NCBI RefSeq assembly: GCF_003719335.1
Contig: NZ_RIAS01000001.1
Span: forward strand, 372,001 to 436,000
Source of the DNA: Paenibacillus amylolyticus
Lineage (GTDB): Bacteria > Bacillota > Bacilli > Paenibacillales > Paenibacillaceae
Direction of reading: 5' to 3'
DNA: 64,000 bases
Part shown: one piece after another, positions 16,604 through 25,386 of the stretch
Numbering within the stretch: the first letter of the stretch is position 1
Layout: the number at the start of each line of letters is the position of its first letter
Program-made: the position numbers and the translations under genes
Notes under the pieces: generated by a model
The model's input: only the letters and a program-made list of their open reading frames with translations
Databases searched by the model: none
What the model was told of the DNA's origin: nothing

Positions 16604-17635
16604 CTATTTTGTCCTGCTTAAAAGATACAGGAAGTATGGTGCACCCAGAATAGCTACTAGAATCCCGGCTGGGATCTCCGAAGGTTGCAAAATGACACGT
16701 CCCAGCGTATCAGCCACCAGAACGAGCAATGACCCAACCAGTGCAGAAGCAGGCAGCAAAAACTGATGTTTTGGCCCAACCAGACGGCGCGCCAGATGAG
16801 GCCCGATCAAACCAACAAAACCGATACCGCCACTTACAGAAACACAGGCTCCCGCCAAAACAGCTGCAGCAGCAAGCAAAATCATCCGTTCACGCTCTAC
16901 AGGAGCACCGAGACCACTTGCTGTCTGATCACCAAGATTCAATACGTTCAGCACACGTGCCTTCGCCAGTACAAGCGGTACAAATACCAAGATAAATGGC
17001 AATAGTGCCCAAACAAACTTCCAATTGGAACCCCAAATGCTGCCTGCGAGCCAAGTGGCCACAAATTGATATTTTTCGGGACTAAGCCGCAGCGTTAACA
17101 CGATCATAGCTGAACTGATACCGGCTGCGATCCCGATTCCCGTGAGCAACATACGGGTTGGCAAGATGCCCTCCCCTTTTTTGTAGGAAAGGATATAGAT
17201 TAGAAATGCTGCAAAGCTCGCTCCAATCAGAGCAAGAATTGGAAGCAGAAAGATCGGAGCTGCTGTCGTCGTTGGGAAAAAGGAAACAAACAGCATCACC
17301 ATAAGCCCCGCTCCAGCATTAATACCTAGAATTCCCGGATCAGCAAGCGCATTGCGCGATACCCCTTGCAGAATACAGCCGGACAACGCCAGACCCGCTC
17401 CGATCAGTACGGCAATGACGATACGCGGCAACCGGAATTCAAACAGGATCAGCTCCTGTTTCGGTGTACCGCTGCCAAACAACGTCCGTAAAACCTCCAG
17501 TGGCGAAAGCTTGGTAAACCCGGTATTCATACTGATAATAAAAGCTGCAATAATCAAAAGACCAAGCACAACAAGAACAACGATACCTTTCGTTTTCTTT
17601 TTGCGCTCTGCGCCAACTATAGTTGAGGAACCCAT
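16604..17635 (-). CDS. Iron-siderophore ABC permease, FecCD family (second subunit)
   Basis: 343 residues, a multi-helix FecCD-type permease (RLPRIVIAVLIGAGLALSGCILQGV; GFVGLIGPHLARRLVG, which contacts the ATPase). It starts 1 nt after the stop of its partner, with AAGGAGG in the partner's end. The pair forms the heterodimeric channel. The closest Bacillus layouts are YfiZ-YfhA and FeuB-FeuC; I cannot tell which siderophore. Confidence 0.9.
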   Translation of the reverse strand: MGSSTIVGAERKKKTKGIVVLVVLGLLIIAAFIISMNTGFTKLSPLEVLRTLFGSGTPKQELILFEFRLPRIVIAVLIGAGLALSGCILQGVSRNALADPGILGINAGAGLMVMLFVSFFPTTTAAPIFLLPILALIGASFAAFLIYILSYKKGEGILPTRMLLTGIGIAAGISSAMIVLTLRLSPEKYQFVATWLAGSIWGSNWKFVWALLPFILVFVPLVLAKARVLNVLNLGDQTASGLGAPVERERMILLAAAAVLAGACVSVSGGIGFVGLIGPHLARRLVGPKHQFLLPASALVGSLLVLVADTLGRVILQPSEIPAGILVAILGAPYFLYLLSRTK

Positions 17636-17636
17636 C

Positions 17637-18692
17637 TTACAGCGTCCTCCTTTCTTTTCGCGCCAGATACAGGAAGAACGGTACCCCGATGAGGGCTACC
17701 AATGCGCCAATCGGCGTTTCGTAAGGCGGGTTAATCATACGTGCTGCCAGATCCGAAAATACGAGCAACAGGCTGCCCATCACGGCAGAACAAGGAATAA
17801 TCCAGCGATAATCGACCCCAACCAGCTTCCGCGTAAGGTGGGGGATGATCAGACCGACAAATCCGACTGCACCCACGACAGATACAGCAGTACCCGCCAG
17901 AATAAGTACTACAATCAGACCGACAAGCTTGATCAGACCGGTACGCTGTCCCAATCCAACCGCGATCTCCTCGCCAAGACTGAGAAGCGTAATTGAACGC
18001 GAGATGATCATGCCAACGATCAGTGCAGCGAGCACCCAAGGAAACATCACTTCAAGCTGAGACCACTTCGTTCCGGCCACTCCTCCGGCAGTCCAGAACG
18101 CCAAGTCTTGTCCGATTCTGAAGTAGAGCGCGATCCCCTCACTCAGTGCAGACAGCATAGCCGATACCGCGGCCCCGGCCAGCACGAGACGCAGCGGCGT
18201 CAGACCTGATCGGGATGCCGCACCGAAACCATACACAAGCAACACGCCAAGTCCTGCTCCTAAGAAGGAATACATAATAATGTACATGTACGGCAAACCG
18301 GGGAAAAAGGCAAAACAGATCGCCAGTGCAAATCCGGCGCCAGCGTTCAGGCCAAGCAATCCCGAATCAGCAAGCGGGTTCCGGGTCATACCTTGCATAA
18401 TCGCACCGGCCACAGCGAAGCAAGCACCAACCATTGCTCCGCCCAGAATACGCGGTAACCGAATCTCCCATATGATCTGATGAGGCGTCAAGTCAGGGTT
18501 AAAGTTAAAGACCGCCTGCCAGACCACGCCGAGTTGAATATCCGCAGCGCCAAATGAAATGGATAATGCCATGCCGAGAGCAAGCAACAAAATACCGCCT
18601 GTGAGAATGAGAGTGGCTGCCCATGGGCGTGTATGGATTTTTGCTGTAGGCGAATCCTCATTTGAATGCGTGGAAGAACTGTTCAAGTTCAT
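17637..18692 (-). CDS. Iron-siderophore ABC permease, FecCD family (first subunit)
   Basis: 351 residues. An N-terminal cytoplasmic extension of about 30 residues precedes the FecCD fold (RLPRILGGAMVGACFAVAGA; GFVGLIIPHLTRKLVGVD). It is the first gene of the two-gene operon. A Fur-box-like palindrome lies about 80 bp upstream. No binding protein or ATPase is in the window; they must be supplied from elsewhere. Confidence 0.9.
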   Translation of the reverse strand: MNLNSSSTHSNEDSPTAKIHTRPWAATLILTGGILLLALGMALSISFGAADIQLGVVWQAVFNFNPDLTPHQIIWEIRLPRILGGAMVGACFAVAGAIMQGMTRNPLADSGLLGLNAGAGFALAICFAFFPGLPYMYIIMYSFLGAGLGVLLVYGFGAASRSGLTPLRLVLAGAAVSAMLSALSEGIALYFRIGQDLAFWTAGGVAGTKWSQLEVMFPWVLAALIVGMIISRSITLLSLGEEIAVGLGQRTGLIKLVGLIVVLILAGTAVSVVGAVGFVGLIIPHLTRKLVGVDYRWIIPCSAVMGSLLLVFSDLAARMINPPYETPIGALVALIGVPFFLYLARKERRTL

Positions 18693-18770
18693 ACTTGTCC
18701 ACCTGTGTTATGAGTGAAGCTTATTAACCTTATGTACATAACAATCACCTCTCCAAAAATACCGCTTCTA

Positions 18771-18790
18771 TTGATATTGATTCTCATTCC
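18771..18790 (-). promoter_or_regulatory. Fur box upstream of FecCD permease genes
   Basis: TTGATATTGATTCTCATTCC matches the repeated GATAATGATTNTCATT pattern of Bacillus Fur boxes at most positions. It lies upstream of the permease operon, so iron repression is expected. Confidence 0.7.
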
Positions 18791-18887
18791 CATAGATTAT
18801 TGTAAGGGAATCCTTCCAGTCTGGCAATGGACAAAAAGGACAACTTTCTTGCAGATATGAATATTCCCGCATGAATATGCATAAAAA

Positions 18888-18920
18888 AGGCCACACAGAG
18901 CTTTATCGCTCCTGTGTGGC
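18888..18920 (-). terminator. Terminator of the glycerophosphodiesterase gene
   Basis: GCCACACAG and CTGTGTGGC pair, and on the minus strand TTTTTT follows. It is downstream of the broken gene at 18960. Confidence 0.8.
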
Positions 18921-18959
18921 ACTCATTTGATAACTTTTCATACGATAGCCTTACATATC

Positions 18960-19650
18960 CTAATGAATTCCAGTATTCGCTGAGCGAGTCCGAACGGTCA
19001 TCAATGAAGCGAGTACATCTGGAAGATCGGTAATAATGCCTTGTACTCCCATATTAATCATCAACTCCATATCGACGGGATCATTCACGGTAAAGGGATA
19101 GGTGACTATACCTTGTGCAAGAGCATCCGCTACTTCCTCTTTAGCCACAGCCAGCTTGTAGGGATGAAGACCCGTGGCCTCCAGTTTAGCCGCATAATCA
19201 TAAGGACGTTACAACTTCTCCATGTATAAAAGCGCAGTACGAATGTCCGGTGCAATGCGCTTACACTTAACAAGAGAGGCATGATTGAAGCTGGACAGGA
19301 CAACCTGTTGCTCCATGTTCCATTCCCGAATGACCTGGATGACCTTCTCTTCCATCCCCTTGTATGGCACGATGCCATTTTTCAACTCTACATTAAGCAG
19401 GATTCTCTTGCCCTGTACTAGGTTAAACAACATTTCAAGTGAAGGAATAGCCTCTCCGGCAAAATCCGAGTGGAACCAGGAGCCAGCATCAAGAGTCCGC
19501 AATGTATCAAAGGTGCAATCCTTAACCCAGCCCTCGCTTCCCGCCGTCCGTTGTAAAGTTTCATCATGAATTAACACCAACCGGCCATACCGCAGATGCA
19601 CCTCGGTGGGCAATAATTTCAAGTGTTGTTCCATCCAGACCCTCCTGCAT
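18960..19650 (-). pseudogene. Glycerophosphodiester phosphodiesterase (UgpQ/GlpQ type), inactivated
   Basis: The intact family hydrolyses glycerophosphodiesters to glycerol-3-phosphate. The reading from ATG 19650 gives MQEGLDGTTLEIIAHRGASA, the canonical catalytic start. It then loses frame and jumps to YGRLVLIHDETLQRT, so roughly 25-30 codons (the PENT...GADGIELDV part) are deleted with a frameshift near 19590. Further on, ELKNGIVPY and SSFNHASL are normal until a TAA at 19209-19211. The same frame then resumes (RPYDYAAKLEATGLHPYKL) to TAG at 18960. Two independent lesions make this a clear pseudogene, unless the assembly is wrong. Confidence 0.88.
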
Positions 19651-19860
19651 TCAAAGTGGATTCTATGAACTTTCACTATATACACCATTTGTCAGACACG
19701 TATTAAGAGAGCGTTTAATTGTATGCTGGCTTGTTCATTCAGCACGGGTCTAACATTTAAAGGGCTGGGGATTCACTCATTTTTGCGAACTCAATCTAAA
19801 AACCAACATAATATAATATCAGTCGTAGACAACTGCACTCCGCTGTAAGGAGGTTGCCCT

Positions 19861-20211
19861 TTGAAACCGTTGAAATCACGAACAAGGAAGCACTCGATCT
19901 CTTCCAGATCTTGCTCTGCCCAAAAGTGCTCATCGCATCATTCAGCGAAGAATAGATCAGAACCCGGATCGAAAATCAGCACGCAAAGACCTCCCGGATC
20001 ACGACAAACGATTCCGCGGGCTTCTGTTCGAGGACTCTCTTTACCTGACAGAACAAGTAATCAGTCCAGTGTTATCGAACCCAAACAAAATAGACTGGAT
20101 AAACTGGCCTTTGTTGCGGCTATCCTTGCACTGATTGCTTCCGCTATTGGACTATACATTGCCTGGAAAACACTTCTTCTGCCCAGCGATACTACGGAAA
20201 TCGTCGTATAG
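19861..20211 (+). CDS. Ser/Arg-rich protein with C-terminal membrane helix
   Basis: 116 codons from TTG 19861 with AAGGAGG well placed upstream. Residues 80-110 (KLAFVAAILALIASAIGLYIAW) are a clean membrane helix. The N-terminal 75 residues are Ser/Arg-rich and low in complexity, like a shifted frame. In another frame the first 90 nt read ETVEITNKEALDLFQILLC, which looks natural. The 5' half may therefore be a frame-shifted or decayed version of another gene. I keep the ORF with caution. Confidence 0.5.
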   Translation: MKPLKSRTRKHSISSRSCSAQKCSSHHSAKNRSEPGSKISTQRPPGSRQTIPRASVRGLSLPDRTSNQSSVIEPKQNRLDKLAFVAAILALIASAIGLYIAWKTLLLPSDTTEIVV

Positions 20212-20225
20212 TTTCCAATAGATAG

Positions 20226-20261
20226 CTCTATCTCATTGTTATGGGATGGAGGTCTTTTTTT
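20226..20261 (+). terminator. Terminator after the 19861 gene
   Basis: CTCTATCTCAT and ATGGGATGGAG pair over 11 bp with three G-U pairs, followed by GTCTTTTTTT. Confidence 0.7.
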
Positions 20262-20381
20262 AGGTAAAATTAAAAAAACCGTTCCCCTGAGACACCGACA
20301 GCCGCCGGCATCTCTTTGGAAAGGCCATTTTCTTCAAATGATGCCGTGAGTCAGCATGCATCTGTTATAGAATGGTCTGAA

Positions 20382-20510
20382 TTACAGTACGAACGTGCGG
20401 GAGATGATAACCAGCAGGATAAACAACACCAGGATTGCGCCTGTTGATGTCCATACACCACCACCGAAACCTCCACAGTAGCCGTAACCTGCTCCTTTGA
20501 GATCGCTCAT
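20382..20510 (-). CDS. YjcZ-family small spore-associated membrane protein (copy 1)
   Basis: 42 residues: a Gly/Tyr-rich start (MSDLKGAGYGYCGGFGGG) and a single helix AILVLFILLVIISRTF. This is the pattern of YjcZ/YoaF-type small sporulation proteins of Bacillus and Paenibacillus. GGGGAG precedes the ATG. A close relative is encoded at 36505-36627, sharing GGFGG, WTST and AILVLFILLVII. Localisation in the spore is known for the family, not shown here. Confidence 0.85.
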   Translation of the reverse strand: MSDLKGAGYGYCGGFGGGVWTSTGAILVLFILLVIISRTFVL

Positions 20511-20633
20511 GAGTGACACTCCCCTCTTCATCAAAGTACACTATAGACTATGTCCGCAAGCATTATTTGCTTGGGCAGATGAGGAAGTTTTTCTCTTGAA
20601 GCAGCAGGTTACGACTTTCAATTTCTTTGGCCA

Positions 20634-21218
20634 TTACTTTCCGCTGAGTTCAGACCATTTCTGTGTTAATTCCTTGGGGATGTAGGCGGCCATCTGAGCA
20701 AGCAGTTCAGCCGGATCAGACTCAAGACTCCACAAACTGAGATGTGATGTATTGGAGAAGCCCTCATGCACACTGTGCTCCACCATTTTCATAAGTGGTT
20801 CATAATAACCGTTCACATTCAAGAGGCCAACAGGTTTGCGATGAATGCCGATCTGTGCCCAGCACAGTACCTCGAACAATTCTTCGAACGTGCCCATACC
20901 GCCCGGAAGTGCGATAAATCCATCGGATAACTGTGCCATCGTTGCCTTCCGTTCATGCATCGTTCCCACTTCAATCAGTTGAGTAAGCCCGCCGTGAACC
21001 ACCTCACCCCGGAATAAACCTGTTGGCATAACACCGATCACTTCTCCGCCTGCCGCCAGAGCCGCATCCGCGACTGCCCCCATCAAACCCATACAAGAGC
21101 CGCCATAGACCAGAGCATATCCGCTGCTTGCAATCTGTTCCCCCAAAAGGGTAGCGTGTTTAATATAATCGGGATGACTTCCCGGGTTAGACCCTGCAAA
21201 AACACATATCCGTTTCAA
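20634..21218 (-). CDS. LOG-family (YvdD-like) Rossmann-fold protein
   Basis: 194 residues with the family signatures [11 protein letters not shown] and [12 protein letters not shown] (the PGGxGTxxE motif of lysine-decarboxylase-like / cytokinin riboside 5'-monophosphate phosphoribohydrolases). These release the base from nucleoside monophosphates. TTG start at 21218 with AAGGAG upstream. Monocistronic. Confidence 0.9.
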   Translation of the reverse strand: MKRICVFAGSNPGSHPDYIKHATLLGEQIASSGYALVYGGSCMGLMGAVADAALAAGGEVIGVMPTGLFRGEVVHGGLTQLIEVGTMHERKATMAQLSDGFIALPGGMGTFEELFEVLCWAQIGIHRKPVGLLNVNGYYEPLMKMVEHSVHEGFSNTSHLSLWSLESDPAELLAQMAAYIPKELTQKWSELSGK

Positions 21219-21393
21219 GTGGTTTCACTCCTTTTTGAGATCTATCTCTTTAGTATACAGCACAAATGTCATTGCTATGTTACAGCACGTTAACAGAACA
21301 CATGCACAACGTTATACGAAGTTTAAAAATCATTTATTCCTTTGTTGCTTCATGTTGCTTTCATACGCCTCCCGCTAAAAAAGAGAAAAAAAT

Positions 21394-21419
21394 ACCCGGC
21401 CGTTTGCAGCCGGCCGGGT
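21394..21419 (-). terminator. Terminator of the ung operon
   Basis: ACCCGGCCG and CGGCCGGGT form a 9-bp GC-rich stem, with a long T-rich tract on the minus strand. Confidence 0.88.
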
Positions 21420-21529
21420 TCCCAAATCCATACACATTAATTTAGAAGGGGTTGTTACTACCTACTATAAGGTCGAAACATTAATGCTGTATGATCGCAG
21501 TATGAAAACCATATTAAATTTGAACCAGA

Positions 21530-21949
21530 CTATCGTATGCCACGCCGCGAACGTACCACAAACATGTGCTTGTCCTTGCGAAGCAGACGGCCGTCTTCAA
21601 GCTCGACCTGATCTTCGTCATGTCTTACAATCGTGGTCGATAACGCTACAATTTTGGCACGCCGCCAAATCATAATCTTTGACTTGAAATAAATCGCGTT
21701 TTCAAACTGGACTGCTTTTTTCATCACATATCCGATCTTGTGCACTTCAGAACGTGCTTTCTTCAGAGGCAGGCTTTCGTCCGGAAGAGGTTTGATCATT
21801 GCTATATTGTCAAACGATACTTTTATCCGTTTCGGTCCGATTCGAACACATTCCGTTTCTTCATCCCACTCTACCAGCGTTCCCTTCAGAGGCTCGCGAA
21901 TTCCTGTTGCCCGGTATACTGCTACTTTTCGTCCAATCCAATGTCGCAA
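21530..21949 (-). CDS. Conserved-looking hypothetical protein downstream of ung
   Basis: 139 residues from TTG 21949, which lies 8 nt after GGAGG; the longer TTG start at 21964 sits on the ribosome site. The N-terminal half (WIGRKVAVYRATG, GTLVEWDEETECVRIGP) looks like a small beta-barrel of the Hfq/SH3 type. The C-terminal half is basic and ends RSRRGIR. It follows ung by about 20 bp in one operon. Nucleic-acid binding is a guess. Confidence 0.65.
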   Translation of the reverse strand: MRHWIGRKVAVYRATGIREPLKGTLVEWDEETECVRIGPKRIKVSFDNIAMIKPLPDESLPLKKARSEVHKIGYVMKKAVQFENAIYFKSKIMIWRRAKIVALSTTIVRHDEDQVELEDGRLLRKDKHMFVVRSRRGIR

Positions 21950-21969
21950 TGTGCTCGCCTCCAATCTAT

Positions 21970-22638
21970 CTAGTTTTCAGGTATTGTCCAATCGATCGGT
22001 TTAATACCTTTGGAGACGAGAAATTCATTGGCTTTGGAAAAAGGCCGACTGCCAAGAAATCCGCGATGTGCAGCTAAAGGGCTCGGATGTGTTGATTCCA
22101 GCACCAGATGTTTGTCTCTATTAATAAAAGCACCCTTCTTCTGAGCGTGACTTCCCCATAGCATGAACACCATAGGCTCATCGCGTTCATTCAGCTCACG
22201 AATGACGGCATCCGTGAATGTCTGCCAGCCCAAGGCCTGATGAGAATTCGGCTGACTCTCCCGAACCGTCAGAACTGCATTTAGCAGCAGCACACCTTGC
22301 TCTGCCCAATGAATAAGTGAACCATGCTTTGGAACAGGCACACCCAGATCGGCCTGAAGTTCCTTATATATATTTTTCAGTGAAGGCGGTACGCGCACCC
22401 CGGGTCTGACCGAGAAACTTAATCCATGCGCCTGGCCCGCCCCGTGATAAGGATCTTGACCAATTATAACGGCTTTCACCCGATGATACGGGGTCAGCTT
22501 CAAGGCAGAGAACAAATCTTCCTTGGGCGGGTAGACGGTCTGTGTTTTATATTCGGCAGCGAGCGCATAACGAATGTTGTTGAAATACTCCGCTTCCGTC
22601 TCCTGCTGTAACACCTCGTCCCAATCATTTCCAAACAT
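21970..22638 (-). CDS. ung: Uracil-DNA glycosylase
   Basis: Family-1 UDG that excises uracil from DNA, first step of base-excision repair. About 222 residues from ATG 22638 (AAAGGAG 10 nt upstream). Motifs: GQDPYHGAGQAHGLSFSV (catalytic Asp in the water-activating loop), LLLNAVLTVRESQPNSH, and HPSPLAAHRGFLGSRPF (the minor-groove loop with catalytic His). Full length for the family. Confidence 0.95.
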   Translation of the reverse strand: MFGNDWDEVLQQETEAEYFNNIRYALAAEYKTQTVYPPKEDLFSALKLTPYHRVKAVIIGQDPYHGAGQAHGLSFSVRPGVRVPPSLKNIYKELQADLGVPVPKHGSLIHWAEQGVLLLNAVLTVRESQPNSHQALGWQTFTDAVIRELNERDEPMVFMLWGSHAQKKGAFINRDKHLVLESTHPSPLAAHRGFLGSRPFSKANEFLVSKGIKPIDWTIPEN

Positions 22639-23017
22639 AATATTTAGGCTCCTTTCCCCTGATGAATACATATCCGTACAGCCCGTTTGGAAGGGCTCTT
22701 CCCTGCAAGAGTCACATATCCAGCGACTCATAGACTATCCATCATTTTAACATAACCGTAGTCGACAGACCAGAAGTGTGCGACGAAGAGAAAGGAAACC
22801 GTTCAGATAAACAAAAGAAACACTCAAAAAGGGACGAAACAGATTACGCCCTGCTCCGCCCCTTTCATATTCATCTGTATATACCCGTGTTTCCGTATAA
22901 GTCAGCTTGAATGTGTTTTTGATGCATTCCAGTATGATTCTGATACAACGCAGATTCAATGGTCAGATGCATAAGATTACACTTCATACGGACAATTCAT
23001 CGTAAAACCTGGCGAAG

Positions 23018-24280
23018 CTATACGTGTACGGGCAACTCTTTCGCCTGTTTTTGTTCCATCTTTTGGTCCACCAGCACCCGACTAATCCTACTCAAGCCTT
23101 CCTTCAGGACAGAACGAGGACAAGCCAGATTTAACCGAATGCAGCCTTCGCCGTTTGCCACAAACATTCCCCCATCCTCCAACAATACGCCTGCTTGCTC
23201 CGCAAAGAACAGAGGCAGGCTGACATTCTTCGGTGCATATGGCGAAATATCAATCCAGGCAAGGTATGTGGCGTCAGGAACGTGGAAAACAGCAAGCGGC
23301 AGATGTGTGTTTAAAAAATCATCAACATACGCAAAATTATCATCCAGGTAAAGCTTTAACTGTTTCAGCCATTCATCGCCATGTTCATAAGCTGCTTGGG
23401 TTGCCGCAATACTTAGCGGATTTTTGAAGCCGTAATGACGTGCCTGCCAGATTTCCCTTAATGCCTTATTCGGAATGATGACGTTGGAGAACATCAGACC
23501 CGCCATATTAAACGTTTTGCTGGGAGACATACAAGTTATAATTCGGTCGGTATCCGGAAACAGTTTGGCGAGTGGAGTATGTGTTTTTCCCGTACGAAGA
23601 AGGTCACAATGAATTTCATCTGATATGATCCATATCTCATTATTTAAACAGATTTCGCCTACTCGCTTCAGTTCCTCCGCGCTCCAGATGCGTCCAGATG
23701 GATTATGCGGATTACAGAAAATGCATACCCGAACTTTCTCGTCTCTGGCTTTTGCTTCAAAATCGTCAAAATCAATCGTATAGTGCCCCTGTTCATTTAA
23801 CATGTCCGAACACACCAGCTCAAGCCGGTTATGGTCTGCTGCCGATTTGAAAAATCCATAGGACGGCGTCAGGATCAGTACCTTTTCGTCCGGCTTGCAG
23901 ATATACTCCACCAGTTCATACAGCGCAGGAATAATACCACCAGATGTCTCCAGATGCTCCTTCGGGAAAGACCAGTCATAATATCGTTCCATCCAGCTCG
24001 CAACCGCCTCGTAATAAGCCGGGTCAAAAACTTGAGAGTACCCCATAATGCGGCGATCCAGGCGTTCTCTCACGGCATCCAAAATCTCGGGAGGTGTGGC
24101 AAACTCCATATCGGCAATCCACATGCGGATGAACTCTTCATCCTCGAAAGGAAATTCCATCTCACTCGTTGCGTTAAAAATATATTGACGGAAACCATCT
24201 GTATTCATGGCGTTGGTTCCGGTACGGTCAATGATCTCATCAAAATTATAGGATGTGTTTATCTTGGTCATCTTGGTCAT
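23018..24280 (-). CDS. patB: PLP-dependent C-S lyase / aminotransferase (PatB/MalY type)
   Basis: 420 residues, fold-type I PLP enzyme. Visible: MEFATPPEILDAVRERL near the start, NPHNPSGRIWSAEEL (Asn contacting PLP), ISDEIHCDL, and SPSKTFNMAGL with the Schiff-base lysine. The DEIHCDL and SPSKTFN pattern is typical of PatB/MalY cystathionine beta-lyases. GAGGAG precedes the ATG. A divergent XRE regulator begins 260 bp away. Confidence 0.88.
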   Translation of the reverse strand: MTKMTKINTSYNFDEIIDRTGTNAMNTDGFRQYIFNATSEMEFPFEDEEFIRMWIADMEFATPPEILDAVRERLDRRIMGYSQVFDPAYYEAVASWMERYYDWSFPKEHLETSGGIIPALYELVEYICKPDEKVLILTPSYGFFKSAADHNRLELVCSDMLNEQGHYTIDFDDFEAKARDEKVRVCIFCNPHNPSGRIWSAEELKRVGEICLNNEIWIISDEIHCDLLRTGKTHTPLAKLFPDTDRIITCMSPSKTFNMAGLMFSNVIIPNKALREIWQARHYGFKNPLSIAATQAAYEHGDEWLKQLKLYLDDNFAYVDDFLNTHLPLAVFHVPDATYLAWIDISPYAPKNVSLPLFFAEQAGVLLEDGGMFVANGEGCIRLNLACPRSVLKEGLSRISRVLVDQKMEQKQAKELPVHV

Positions 24281-24543
24281 GGGGATTAGCTCCTCTGTCT
24301 TCTCGTTTTAGCATCATCGGTACATTGCCTCTGACCCTATTGTTCCATGCCGCCGGAGTTGCATCAAATGCAAGAGAATCTACTCAGAAGAAACAAATCA
24401 CTGTTCATGTTTCCTTAGAATAGGTTTTTTACTGAAAAAGTGATATATTTCTGATAGGCTTTGGCTTTTAAGAAAGACTTTCAGCTTATTTGTCTATTCT
24501 CAGGAAACACTTATAATCATTCAACTGGATAAGGAGCACCCCA

Positions 24544-25251
24544 ATGAACAACATCAACCAGGAAGTGGGCAAAAAAATAAGAAACTTCCGCAAATGGCGC
24601 GGGCTCACCGTACAACAACTGGCAGACCAGATTTTCAAGAGTAAAGGTACTCTTTCCAAATATGAGAGCGGTGATATTACGCTGGATCTCGTTACACTAC
24701 ACCAGATTGCAGATGCGCTGAACATTCAGGTGGAGCAGTTGCTTTACAAAGAACCGAGGCACGCTTCTCCGCTGATGAACACGGTTCAGTCCAGCTTTTT
24801 CAAAAACTCCACCCGCTTCTATTCGTACTTCTACGACGGCAGGAACAATAGTCTCATTCGTTGCGTGATTGACATGATGGCTCAATCGGACGCCAACCGC
24901 TATCGTACGGTGATGTATATGAATGTGAAGGATTTTGACAATTATCAGGAATGTGAAAATATGTACTGGGGCCACACCGAGCATTACGATACGCTGACTA
25001 CACTCATTTTGAAAAATCAGGCTACCCCACTGGAGAATTTGTATATTAATATTTTGGCATCATTCCAGGAATCGGAGAAAAAATGGGGACTCATGGCGGG
25101 AGTTTCATTCAGACCGTTTATGCCCATTGCGCTGAAAATGCTTTTCTCCCGCACACCACTGCCGGAAACGCCAGAGCTTTACAACGAGTTGAAAATATCC
25201 AAAGAGGATTTGCGCACGCTTAAAATTTACAACATGCTTGCGGTAACTTAA
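24544..25251 (+). CDS. XRE-family transcriptional regulator
   Basis: 235 residues. Residues 10-65 are a Cro/C1 helix-turn-helix (LTVQQLADQIFKSKGTLSKYESG). The remaining 170 residues form a helical domain with no family I can name. Divergent from patB, so it may control that gene and itself. Followed by a bidirectional terminator shared with the M16 peptidase. Confidence 0.82.
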   Translation: MNNINQEVGKKIRNFRKWRGLTVQQLADQIFKSKGTLSKYESGDITLDLVTLHQIADALNIQVEQLLYKEPRHASPLMNTVQSSFFKNSTRFYSYFYDGRNNSLIRCVIDMMAQSDANRYRTVMYMNVKDFDNYQECENMYWGHTEHYDTLTTLILKNQATPLENLYINILASFQESEKKWGLMAGVSFRPFMPIALKMLFSRTPLPETPELYNELKISKEDLRTLKIYNMLAVT

Positions 25252-25275
25252 ACAGAGACCCGAATAAGATAAAAA

Positions 25276-25330
25276 AGACACTTGCCAAGCTGTTTTACTT
25301 ACCAGCCCATGCAAGTGTCTCTTCTTTTTT
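25276..25330. terminator. Bidirectional terminator between XRE regulator and M16 peptidase
   Basis: AGACACTTGC and GCAAGTGTCT pair over 10 bp, with A-run to the left and T-run to the right. Confidence 0.85.
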
Positions 25331-25386
25331 TCTACAGATGTTTATTGAATCTTTCTTTTCACAGCCGCAACCTGGGTTACCGCTCC

